Of a stretch of DNA of 64,000 nucleotides, positions 32,810-42,774 are shown in pieces (the stretch's first letter is position 1; the number at the start of each line of letters is the position of its first letter). A program made the translations under genes and the position numbers. The notes under the pieces were generated by a model that searched no databases, was not told the DNA's origin, and saw only the letters and a list, made by a program, of their open reading frames with translations. This stretch comes from Capsicum annuum (lineage: Eukaryota > Streptophyta > Magnoliopsida > Solanales > Solanaceae): contig NC_061122.1 in the NCBI RefSeq assembly GCF_002878395.1, positions 74,557,458 to 74,621,457 of the forward strand, read 5' to 3'.

Positions 32810-32976
32810 TTCATGCCCTCCATGGCTTCTCAAGTATCTTCCTCAAACTTTTGGTTCCTCAATAGAACCTTTATCAAAACCACGTCCTTCATTCCAAGCC
32901 TACGAACTAGCCAATCCATGATCCTCACCGGCACTTTCTCATAGGACAAAGAATCCAAAATACCAATGTTCTCCAA
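32810..32976 (-). pseudogene. G5 chromodomain, broken
   Basis: Minus-strand pieces read YEKVPVRIMDW, then LVRRLGMKDVV and LLRNQKFEED before an AMEGMKS-type end near 32810. They are spread over two frames. The upstream side joins integrase core text directly at about 32977, so the integrase C-terminal domain has been lost. Confidence 0.75.
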
Positions 32977-33480
32977 GGGAACAATGGAACAACTTTGCAT
33001 AATCCTCAGTATATGAATTTATCCTCAATGGAAAGAAGTGAGCAGACTTAGTCATCCTATCCACGATGACCCAAATAGGGTCACACTAATTTTGTGACCG
33101 CAAAAGGCCTATACTGAAATCCATATTAATTGCCTCATATTTCCACACTGGCAATCCATTTTCTTGGATTTTATCGCTTTAGCATCATGTGCTCCACCTT
33201 AACTTGCTAGCACATAATACACTTACCCATAAAGTTGTCTAAATCCCGCTTTATGTATTTCATAAATAAATTTCCATAAGATCATGATACATCTTTGTTC
33301 AACCGAGATGAATCATACTGTATTTCATGGGCCTCGGCCAAGATCCTACCTCTTAACCCATCGACCTCAAGAACACACAACCTCTTTTGGTACCTTAAGA
33401 TACCATCACTACCGATATCGAAGGCCATCACCTTTTATTTACCTACATAATCATTGATATTCATCAAGAGAGGGTATAAT
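32977..33480 (-). pseudogene. G5 integrase, partial
   Basis: Read on the minus strand, the zinc-binding N-terminus is at about 33150-33400 and the first part of the core follows with a WVIVDRMTKSAHFF-type text near 33030-33085. The core then stops at about 32977. Stops and frameshifts occur throughout. Confidence 0.75.
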
Positions 33481-33690
33481 ACATATTTCTAATTTATTTC
33501 AAAACTAGGAGATACTTATGCAACCTATTTCACAAACACATCACCATCCTCAGAGTCCAAGAGATGAACTCCAAGCAAACTACCCATTGATAACCTACTT
33601 AGACCATTTGCAACCATATTAGCTTTAGATGGATGGTAGTAAAGGCTCATGTCATAATCCTTGAGCAACTCAAGTTACCTCCTTTTCTTG
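33481..33690 (-). pseudogene. G5 RNase H C-terminal remnant
   Basis: The minus strand shows the RRRWLELLKDYDMS and YHPSKANMVAN region in shifted frames (33600-33690), then HLLDSEDGDVFV near 33550. Everything from the start of reverse transcriptase to this point is missing. Confidence 0.78.
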
Positions 33691-34235
33691 AGATTAAGCC
33701 ATAATCAGAGAAGAATTTAGAAAAATCCTTTACCATAAGAATAGAATGTAAGAAAGGGCCCCCAGAGTTAAAGTCTTTCACCCAGATTAAATAATATAGA
33801 CAACCTCTTAAAATTAACTTTTGAACTATAAGATATGATATAAACCTTCCCTTAGGCACTAGTAAACTTACCTCTCATTCAATAATTGGCTCATTAGGGA
33901 ATTTAAACATGACTTTATAGGTCCAATACTCTATAGAACCATAGCATGAGTGCAACCAATCCAACCCCAACATCACATCAAAATCAACCATGTTTTATTC
34001 AAATACATCCACCAAAGTCTCTCAGCCACCCATAGATACTACACAACCCCTATAGACTTTCTAAATAAAATAGAGTTACCCACCAAAGTAGAAATAAAAA
34101 AAGGTCCTAAAATATATTCGAGACCAAAACCATAATACACAGCCACAAATAGGCTCACATAAGAAAAAGTGGACCTTGGATTAAGTAAATAGTACATATA
34201 ATAAGAAAAGAGTTTTAACACACCAGTAATGACAT
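33691..34235 (-). pseudogene. G5 protease and linker, fused to RNase H remnant
   Basis: The protease active site reads LLNPRSTFSYV near 34150-34190, with the catalytic aspartate changed to asparagine. NMVDFDVMLGLDWLHSCYG follows near 33940-33995, and then the linker MPKGRFISYLIVQKL from 33859. The linker ends FSKFFSDYG at about 33700 and the frame continues as SRKGGNLSCSRIMT, which is RNase H sequence read out of frame. This marks a deletion of about 1.2 kb that removed reverse transcriptase. Confidence 0.83.
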
Positions 34236-35113
34236 CTAGATACGCCTCGAACTCCTGATAAGTAGTGAGATAATAAAGAAGGTTTCGACCAATTCCGAAG
34301 CCAGAAGTGGAACCCTTTGGTGCAGGTGATGATGAAGATGCAACATGAACTACGTTTTCTCTAGAAGCAACTCAAGAGAGGCCATTCCCCAGCATATATC
34401 TGATCTGACCATATATAAAACATTATTCACTCCCCTTCCCATACTGACCACGATGTTGTTGACCGCAAAATCTATAAAGAAGGTTGGATGGCACTGATTG
34501 GACCTTACTGGCATGAGATTAGGCACCCAGTGCTCTGAAAACATCACCACCCTAAAAATATTTGTCACTAGACGGCTTTGGGTAGGGAGCACTAGCCATC
34601 AAAAAGGAATTAGTACTTCCCCAATTTATATTCTTAGACCACTTTCAACTCTACTACTTACCTCTACCCTGTTCTAAATATCAAAATTTCATAATCTATC
34701 TCTCACCAATCTCAGTATGCTTCTTTTTCTACTCTTCAACCTATTGCATATACACAACCAATCTAGAGATTTCCATGGCCTTGTTTGACAAGGCTGCCTT
34801 ACTCTAAATAATTAACCCATGAGACAATCCAGAAGTAAACTTATGAATTCTAGTACTCATACTTGACACCAACTCAGGAGAATACCTAGACAACTGATGA
34901 AATTTCAAAGCATACTCTTTGGCTATCATTGTCCTTTATTTTAAGTTAACAAATTCTTTTGTCTTTGTCTCCCTCAACTCCTGAGGAAAGAAGCATTCTA
35001 AACATGCAATAGTTAAATCATCTTACAAGGAAGAACCATCACTTTTTCCTCTTAATTTTTCCCACTCTTCATACCACTAGTACGTCATATCCTTAAATTT
35101 ATAAGCAATAAAT
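34236..35113 (-). pseudogene. G5 gag, 5' end removed by G6 insertion
   Basis: Minus-strand text includes KEYALKFHQLSRYSPELVSS near 34850-34920, AMEISRLVVYMQ near 34745-34780 and a knuckle-free basic region down to the protease. It starts abruptly at 35113, in the part of gag that reads DMTYXWYEEWEK, where the G6 LTR begins. The N-terminal third should be on the far side of G6. Confidence 0.8.
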
Positions 35114-36278
35114 TAGAAATGCCCCAGGCTTTGGCCCTTGTAAAATTTCTAAATCTTCAACTTATTTACCTATTGATGACTACGAGTCATGAGGCCATGT
35201 TATGAGTAGTAAGGTTGAGTACTAGTGACTCAGTTGAGTCATAAGGACATGTTACGAGTAGAACGATTGAGTACTAGTGGCTTACTATGAATCGTGTGGC
35301 CATATTATGAGCATTAGGGTTGAGTCATATGCTTTCTAGTATTTAATCCTTTTGGATTCTATCTTGGGTATGACTAGACCATACTAGTGCTATGGTTGGG
35401 TCATGAGTGGGATCATGGAGTCATAAGGTGGATAGTGTAGAGTGTCCAACTCACTGTCTTGGTGGTGACTCTAGTGTATTAGTCTTATGATATGGTAATG
35501 AGTCAAAGGGTCGACTCATAACCAAAAATGGCTTTTTACAGCTTTAAGTTGGGGGCACTTTAGATATTTCCCACTTAAAACCCTTAAGGTACCACGTCCA
35601 TTAACACTTTTTGGCCATTTATTCCATATTTTAAAAGATTAAACATCCTCTTTACACTCTCAAAATCCTCTTAAGAAAAACTGGCTAGGCATTTAAGGGT
35701 TTAAGAGTCAATTTTTCTACATAAACTATGTCATTATTTTGTTCTTCTATACCTGAGTTACATATTAGCGCTCCAACCACTAACCGTATTCAGTCATTGT
35801 ATCCCCACGTGATGCAGGAACTAACCATATTTCTATGTCTCTTACTCAGTTACTTAGATTTGGGATCAGCTTGCGAGTCATATTGAAGTGGTGTTCTATC
35901 ATTCTTTGGAATACTGCAGTTCATATTAAGGTTTTCTTTTTATATTCTTACTATCTATTGGATTTTGGATTTGTCTACTGTCAGGTGTATGTCCTAATAT
36001 TTTATTTACTTTTAATTAAATAGAGGCTTTGTTAGACTACTGTGAACTTAGGAGGTTTGGTTAATTATTTTAGGTAATGGACGGTTATCCAGTTACTAGT
36101 GGTTGGTCTAGATATATTATGAATTATTTAGTTTTATTATGCTATATCTTATTATATGTTAGGAATTCATTTGACAGTTGGCGATGTCATGTTGGCTCAT
36201 ATAGGAGAAGGAGGGATCTCTGGTCCACGTGAGACTTGAGATACCCATCATGGCTACGTCCTGGTTTAGATCAATTCA
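35114..36278 (+). repeat. G6 5' LTR, internally deleted
   Basis: It begins TAGAAATGCCCCAGG and ends AATTCA before the primer site. It is only 1.17 kb because the middle is missing: near 35720-35770 the text jumps from the first third to the CCAACCACTAACCGTATTC block of the last third. It belongs with the G4 and G5 LTRs. Confidence 0.83.
35175..35329 (+). repeat. ~52-bp tandem triplication in G6 LTR
   Basis: Three diverged copies start at 35175, 35225 and 35277. Each runs from a GTGACT-type start through ATGTTACGAGTAG to GGTTGAGTACTA. The G5 LTR has one equivalent unit. Confidence 0.75.
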
Positions 36279-36282
36279 AAGG

Positions 36283-36304
36283 TGGTATCTTATCTCGATT
36301 CATG
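36283..36304 (+). other. G6 primer-binding site, degenerate
   Basis: TGGTATCTTATCTCGATTCA sits four bases past the LTR end. The first seven bases match the tRNA-iMet complement and the rest is mutated. Confidence 0.65.
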
Positions 36305-36487
36305 GTTAGTTGGTTGTCCCTAAAGTCGTGTTAAGTAAAGTCTCTTTTAAGGGTGTGTAGCACGCAACACTTATAAGGGAAAGGCCACCAGACATTTAGA
36401 AATATTTCTCTTTCTTGTTGTTTTATGTTGAGCTATAGAGTCTAAGTCTTTTGTCTCTATAATTCCTTTTTGTTTTCTATTCATATC

Positions 36488-37690
36488 ATGTCTCCCTAAC
36501 AATCTAAAGTTCAATGAAACTCCTTTGTCCAACTTGAGGACAATGTTTATAGGAGACACTCTGCTTATGGGATTCAGACTCGGTATAGGGGTCCAGTTCC
36601 TAATTAACATCCTGGAGCTCCACCAGTTCCCTCTATCCCTTTTCAATCTCTTCAATTTAATATAATGAATGCTAAGTTTTGTTATTTTATTCATATGTTG
36701 TCTTAATTGGTAACATCTTAATTTGAGTCTAGCACTTCATATTTTGAGGCCACAATAGTTGGCCAATTCATGAGGTTGACTAATCCAACTTTTACTGGTG
36801 TTAAGGTTGAGGAGGATGCGCAAGATTTCATTAATGAGATGGAGAATATCCTTCAAATTATGCATGCTTCAAATGTTGAAGGTGTGGAGTTTGTTGTCTA
36901 TCAATTGAAGGATGTGACAAACCAATGGTATGAGGAATAGGAATAGTCTAGGGGTGATGATGTTGAGTCGTACATGTTGGATGACTTCTCCAGTTCCTTT
37001 TTGGACTGCTTCTTTCCTCAAGAGCTAAGAAAGGTGAAAGCGGAGGAATTTGTCAATCTGAGGCAACGTAGGATGTCGATCTAAGAGTATGCCTTAAAAT
37101 TCCATTAGTTGTCCAGGTTTGCTCTTGATTTGTTGTTTAGCATGAGAACTAAAATATGTAAGTTTGCATTTGGGTTGTCCTACGAGTTGATTCAGGAGAG
37201 TAAGGTTACTTTGTTGAACAAGATTATGGATATTTCTTAGCTTTTGGTTTATATACAGTAGGTTGAGGAAAAAAAAGAAGAAGATTAATATTGGTGAGAG
37301 GAAAACTAATAAATTTAGATACATTAATCAGGGTAGAGGCTAGTAGTAGAGTGGTAGAGATGGAGTAAAGTAGCCAAAGAAGAAGTGGGGGAGTTATGGT
37401 TCTTTTTTTACAACTAGTACTACTTACCTAAAACAGTCATGAGATTATTACTCTCAGCATGATCGAGGGTACAGGGCATAGGGTTCCAAATCTTAGATTG
37501 GTGGGGCTTATTCTGCTCCATCATATCCTTCATGCAGATTTGGTGGTTAGTTATATTGTGGCCAATGTTAGAAAGGGAAAAGATGTTTTAATTATTATGA
37601 TTGTCCTTCTACGGTTGCTTTTGGTGCCAATAAGGTTCGTGTTTCCTTTTGATTATCTCCTGCACTAAAGGGTCATACTTCTGGTATCGG
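36488..37690 (+). pseudogene. G6 gag, broken but nearly full length
   Basis: The start ATG at 36488 (MSP, then a stop) is placed as in G1 and G3. The central part is the best preserved gag in the window: VEEDAQDFINEMENILQIMH at 36810-36870, FLDCFFPQELRKVKAEEFVN at 37000-37060, and YALKFHXLSRFALDLLFSM near 37090-37150. A degenerate zinc knuckle with scattered cysteines lies near 37540-37620. At least eight stops or shifts are present. It can serve as the reference for what G1 gag has lost. Confidence 0.82.
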
Positions 37691-37699
37691 CACTAGCTA

Positions 37700-38370
37700 G
37701 AATTGCTTATATTCTCTTGCTTCTTGTTAGAACTTGAGGCATCTCCCGATGTTGTTACTGGTACGTTCAAAATCTTTTTCTGTAATGTATACTGTTTACT
37801 TGATCCAGGGTCCACTCTCTCTTATATGACCCTATTTATGGCTATGCATTTTGGTTTTGCTCCTGAGTATATTTCTGATCCTTTTTCTGTGTCTACCCTG
37901 GTGGGTGACTCTGTGGATGCTAGAAGAGTCTATGGGGGTGTGATATCCGCTGGTGGTAGGGAAACTCTAAGGGATCTTATAAAGTTAGACATGATTGGCT
38001 TTGATGTTATTTTGGAGATGGGCTGGTTGCACTCGTTCTATGCCTCTTTAGACTATTGGACCCATAAGGTCATGTTTAAATTCCTTAATAAACCAATTGT
38101 TGAATGGCAAGAAAGTTCCCTAGAGACTATTGGGAGTTTCTTATCGGATCTTAGAGCCCAAAAAATAATTTTCAAATGATTCCTCTATATTTTTGTTTGA
38201 GTTAAAGATTCTAACTTGGAGGTCCTTCATTGACATTCATCCCCGTGGTTCATGAACTTTGAGAGGTTTTTCTTGTTAATGCTCCTAGTGTCTCTCCCGA
38301 TGGGGAGATTGTTTTTGGTTTGACCTGATTTAAAACACTTATCCTATCTCTATTCCCCTATATTAAATGG
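37700..38370 (+). pseudogene. G6 aspartic protease and linker
   Basis: An open stretch of 158 codons (37703-38179) covers almost the whole protease: VVTGTFKIFFCNVYCLLDPG at the start, with the catalytic aspartate and DPGS motif intact (about 37796-37812), then DPFSVSTLVGDSVDARRV and IGFDVILEMGWLHSFYASLD (usual GMDWLHS altered). The frame ends at a stop in the linker, and the linker to reverse transcriptase continues with shifts. It is the least damaged protease here but is not expressed from an intact polyprotein. Confidence 0.87.
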
Positions 38371-39060
38371 CTCCAACTGAGTTGAAGGAACTCAAGGAGC
38401 AGTTGAAGAATCTCTTAAACAAGGATTTCATCCATCTTAGTGTGTCTCCGTGGAGTGCGCTAGTATTATTCATATGTAAGAAGGATGGTTTCCTTTAGAT
38501 GTGTATTGATTACTGGTAGTTGAATAAGGAAACAGTAAAGAATAAATACCCTCTTCCAAGAATAGATGATTTGTTTGATCAGCTTTATGGTGCCAAGTTT
38601 TACTCCAAGATCGATCTTCAGCCTAACTATCATCAGTTAAAGATTTGGGAGGGTGATATCCCTATGACACCTTTCCGCACCTGTTATGGGCATTTTGAAT
38701 TCTTGGTCAATTCTTTTGGTTTGACAAATGCCCTAGCGGCATTCATGGACTTGATGAATAGAGTTTTCCATAAGTTTCTAGATTTGTTCGTCATGATATT
38801 CATAGATGATATTTTGGTGTACTCTAAGAGAAACATTGATCATGTCGATCACCTCTGCATTGTGCTGCAGACCCTGAAAGATCATCAGTATGTCCCAAAT
38901 TTTAGAAATGTGAACTCTTGTTAAATATTGTTATATTTCTAGGTTATGTCTTTTTTAGTGAAGATACCATGGTGGATCCACAGAAAGTTAAAGTGGTTAA
39001 GAAGTGTCCTAGACCCATGACTCTACTGATATTCTAAGCTTTTTAGGTTTATCTAGTTAT
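38371..39060 (+). pseudogene. G6 reverse transcriptase, broken
   Basis: [20 protein letters not shown] starts near 38369; stops interrupt the MCIDY block. An open frame at 38520-38924 holds [33 protein letters not shown] and the intact palm motif FIDDILVYS at 38809-38835. A frameshift follows near 38900 and the connection region continues to about 39060. Catalytic residues are kept but the frame is not. Confidence 0.87.
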
Positions 39061-39479
39061 TAAAGAAGGCTTGTGGAAAGTTTCTCTTCCATTGCTGCCC
39101 TATTGTCCAAGTTGACTAAAAATAAGGTGAAGTTTTTGTGTTCTGATGCTTGTGAGGGTAGCTTTTATAAGTTGAAAGATAAGTTGACTTCAAGTCTAGT
39201 CTTTACTCAACCTGAAGGAACTGAGAGATTCGCCATCTATTATGATGTGTCTTGGGTTGGCTTGGGTTGTGTTTTAATGCAGCATGGTAAGATAGTTTCT
39301 CATGACTCTAGACAGTTAAAGGATCATGGGAACAACTATCTGACTCATGACTTAGAATTGCTAGTCGTGGTGTTTGCATTGAAAATTTGGTGTCACTATC
39401 TGTATGGGGTCCATGTCGATATCTTTTTTAATCATAACAGCCTACAGTACGTATTCACTTAGAAAGAGTTTAATCTTAG
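39061..39479 (+). pseudogene. G6 RNase H, left part (cut by A1)
   Basis: The open frame 39073-39462 includes [37 protein letters not shown] (first catalytic aspartate kept) and YLTHDLELLVVVFALKIW. A stop at 39460 precedes KEFNL. The sequence ends with CTTAG at 39475-39479, the A1 target duplication, and the next codons are found at 63684. Confidence 0.88.
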
Positions 39480-41090
39480 TTATGTCGCCAAAAACTAACC
39501 TCCTAAAGAAGTATGATGCAGTCGATACCAAATATTGTAACCCAACTAGGTTGGGGTCAAACCCACAGGGAAGATGCTAAATAGTTTCTTAACTTGATGT
39601 AATTCACTAGAAGTGCAGAAAAGTATATGGAAGATTTTGGAAGTAATTAGTAAGAAGCAACCGAACTTGAGTGCTTTGAATTGTAAACAATATAAGATAA
39701 ATACTACGACTTTGTTTGCTCTAAATTCTTAACTCCATAAGTTTCTCATGTTCAACCCACCTATTCTTCCACTCTGTATGTAAAGTCGACAAGCTACGTA
39801 TTATCAATAGTCTTGTGAACGTATTGATAAATCTCACCTTTTACCTTGTGAGTCTCAGGGTGTCACCTTATTTCTCCTTGTCTATGACTTCATTTCAACT
39901 CTCACCTATTGAGTCTCCAGTTTATTAGATGAGATGACAGAATAATAAGATGGAAGGTAATCTCAAATTACTATCTTAATCCTCTTTTCCTAATCATAAA
40001 CTCCCTTGTGAGGATGTTCATGAATGTAGTCTATCCCCAAGCTTCTACGGTAGCTCTGAGGTCAATTATGATGAAGAAGATTAAGATACATTCAGTTTAC
40101 TTTAGAATAGATGAATCTCCTACTTCCTTTGCATAGTTAATATACCAGGTTCCCACAACCCTAGTCAGGGAAGTTAGATGTTCATGTTCTTGAAACAATC
40201 CATGATAATCAATAAGGAAAGCATGTAACTAATTTCACAATAATGAGAAAAATAAAATCCGGAATCTACTATTGAATGAAAACCCAATTTCACAAAGAAC
40301 AAAGGAAAAGTATGTAATAGAGTATATTGGAACGTAAAAAGATGTTAAAGAATGTAACCTAATAAAACATAAACCTTAGGGTATTTATAGTATCTCAAAA
40401 ATACTCAAAAATCCTAACAAAAATGGGAAAGATAAAGTTATGTCGGTATATGGTGCGACTCACTCATCCACTCATATGCTCATCATATGAGTCGTACTGT
40501 GCCTACCATATCAATTCAAATGTCTGATCTCCTAAGGCTTCAACTTTCTGATCTTCATATGACTTTTGCTCATGAGTCGTACCTCAACCATATGACTCGT
40601 GGCCTTCACTCGTATCCACCTATTACTTCTGTCTTTCAAATCTTTGAACACTGTTCTACTTATAGTTTCCCTATACAAGCCGTACTCAGACTTCTGACTC
40701 ATATACTTATGAGACTTTAACTTTGGATGGTAACTTTAGATTTTTTTTATGCTTACAATTCCCTATCACGACCCATACCTTCAGCTTACAACTTGGATGC
40801 TCCAGTTATATCTTCTCCATACTTAGATTCTTAGGTTCGCTTTGGGTTTTGTTGTGCTTAGGAGTAATCCTACGAGTCTTATAGTGGATTGATGACTCAT
40901 GAGGTAACTCGTATCTTGATCAGACTTTGTCTTTCCAGGTATTTTTCTTCCATTTTCATCTCAACACTATTGTAGACCTATTTTACCTGCAATAAACACC
41001 AAAGTGCATCACATCAACTAAAACAACCTAAATTCACGCATAAATTCATGGTTTTAAGCATCAAAAGTGTCATGTTTCCATGGTACATCA
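39480..41090 (-). repeat. A1 3' LTR
   Basis: This 1,611-bp LTR has plus-strand ends TTATGTCGCC and GGTACATCA. Its plus-strand last ~370 bp (40720-41090) are repeated at 53369-53532 and 63457-63678, which proves it is an LTR. A cluster of GAGTCGTAC/ATATGACTC motifs lies at 40455-40625. The plus-strand ORF at 40487-40720 is chance. Confidence 0.88.
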
Positions 41091-41114
41091 ACACCCTCAA
41101 CTTAAAATTTTGCA
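41091..41114 (-). other. A1 polypurine tract region
   Basis: The minus strand reads TTTTAAGTTGAGGGTGT directly before the 3' LTR start TGATGTACC, a purine-rich run where plus-strand synthesis would start. Its outer bases TTGCA (41110-41114) are the left target duplication of S2. Confidence 0.6.
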
Positions 41115-42774
41115 TGTTGACAGTGCACACGTAAGTGTCTGTGGTTTTATCAAGTAATATAATTGCCTTCAAGAATGATGAATATCAATCCCACCGAGAT
41201 TTTATTTAATAACGATTCAATTCTAGTTAAACTTACAAGATTAACTTCAATACTATATTATTGAATTTCATTTGTTAATTCGCTTTCTTGGTTATTGATT
41301 CGTAGGGTTAATTGCATGATCATGGTCTCGCGACCTCTAATCGCTTACCTAATTTGGACATTACAACTACATCATTAAGGGGAGATGTAATTATCTAATT
41401 AAGTGAATTAAAGCTATCATCCTACGTTTGAATCAAGTAAGGCATCTAAGTACTTCCCTGTCCTAGACGCTAATTTGAATTACTTCCTTTATAAAAGAAT
41501 ACAAACCATACTTTATTTATTCCCATGTTCTATCACCCTATTCCCTCTCCAGAGATCAAAAGGTCAACAATATATGTATTTTACGGGTGAGCAATCCATA
41601 AAATAATTAGAACAAGAATAAATAAACAACCCATAATGATAAGCAAATTAATCAAAATTAATCCAAAATAATAATACTCGTGTTCTTGGCTTTAACCCTG
41701 GAGAAAGGGTTTTTAGCCAATAATATTCATAATCATGATCCAAATAATTGAAGACATGATATAATAACTAAAACCTAATTAATGAATAAAAACAAACCCT
41801 TAAAAACGTGTGCAGCAGCTCTCAAATTAATGCCCAAGGGTCCAAGTAATTGTCCAAGCCCGTGTCCAGGTGTCCAAGAGAATAAATTTATAGTGGTCAA
41901 ATATCTAACCTCCTAAGAATAGGAAAATATAATTGATTTAAAGTGTATTAATACCTAACCCTTATAGGAGTAGTACAATGTCACGTGGTCCAAGAATCCC
42001 TCAAGCCGCCATGTAATTTATTAATTAACTATCCAATGTCCAAGAATTGTCGGTAAAGAATTGAATTTGTCCATGCATGGACAACCGACGCGGTGAGATG
42101 CTGGAAGCGTTGAGCACATCAATGTGGCGCATTGGATACAGTGCTTCTGGCTGATGCATCGCGTTGCTATCGCGTTGGCTCACTGGAATTAGCCTCTAAA
42201 ATTCTTGTTAAGTGTTGAACGTCCTACTTTTTGCCCATGCCTTTTGTAGTGTATTTCCAATAAATTTCTGGCCTTTAAATCATTAATGTATCACCATATT
42301 CAGCTCACAAAACCTCCTACATAAACATATACCATATATTAGATATCAAAACAACACAATATTTTCAACGACGAATCAAAACATGAGCTAAGATAAGGCT
42401 AATTCAAAATGATCTTCACTTTAATGTTCCGACTCTGGACTTAATCAAATTGAACTTTGCACATTACAAATAAGTTGTTCCGCATATAATTACACTATCA
42501 AACTATTTGGAATAAATTAAACACATTAGGATCCAACAAAACTAACTAGACACACACCTAGCTCAAGCTAGTAAAACTAGTTTTCTAAGTTGAACTCTAA
42601 ATGACTCAATTAAGCACAAACTTGTTCAAAAATACTTTGGACCATTGTAGTCATGTACCTGGACACTTATATGTTTAATTATATCATATTAACACATAAA
42701 GCACATGAATTAATCTCAAAACAAGGCTAAATAAGTAAGTATAGTAACACTAGAATGCATAAACACACCCAACA
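41115..42774 (-). mobile_element. S2: solo LTR, 1,660 bp
   Basis: The plus strand starts TGTTGACAGTGC and ends CACACCCAACA, giving inverted ends TGTTG/CAACA. The flanks TTGCA (41110-41114) and TCACA (42775-42779) agree at 3 of 5 bases, and removing S2 rejoins the Athila phrase ACTTAAAATTTTGCA with TGTCCTCAGGCAAA. No coding sequence lies inside. The block AATATCAATCCCACCGAG near 41180 is of a kind common in Athila/Tat-type LTRs; the minus orientation is inferred from that. A CpG-rich stretch at 42075-42190 resembles the G7 LTR array. Confidence 0.7.
42075..42190. repeat. CpG-rich segment in S2
   Basis: It contains GACGCGG, GGCGCATTGG and GCGTTGCTATCGCGTTGGCT; the last stretch at 42161-42188 matches 55491-55518 in the G7 LTR at 25 of 28 bases. 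Confidence 0.8.

Larger units (their letters stand above)
30327..35113 (-). mobile_element. G5: chromovirus with large internal deletions
   Basis: On the minus strand: gag (from 35113), protease, a fragment of RNase H, part of integrase, chromodomain, polypurine tract and a complete 3' LTR ending at 30327. Reverse transcriptase is absent. It is inserted in the G4 chromodomain (TATCA at 30322-30326 is the presumed left target duplication) and is itself cut inside gag at 35113/35114 by G6. Its 5' LTR should therefore lie right of the window. Confidence 0.83.
35114..39479 (+). mobile_element. G6: chromovirus, left part (LTR, gag, protease, RT, RNase H)
   Basis: LTR, primer site, gag, protease, reverse transcriptase and RNase H follow in order. 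RNase H stops at 39479, where A1 is inserted, and resumes at 63684. The element lies inside the gag of G5. TAAAT at 35109-35113 is the expected left target duplication. Integrase and the 3' LTR continue right of the window. Confidence 0.87.

Noticed and set aside
41115..42774. S2 as a part of the A1 3' region
   Set aside because: Removing it restores a continuous Athila phrase, and it has inverted TGTTG/CAACA ends; a separate solo LTR explains this better, although the flanking duplication is only 3 of 5.
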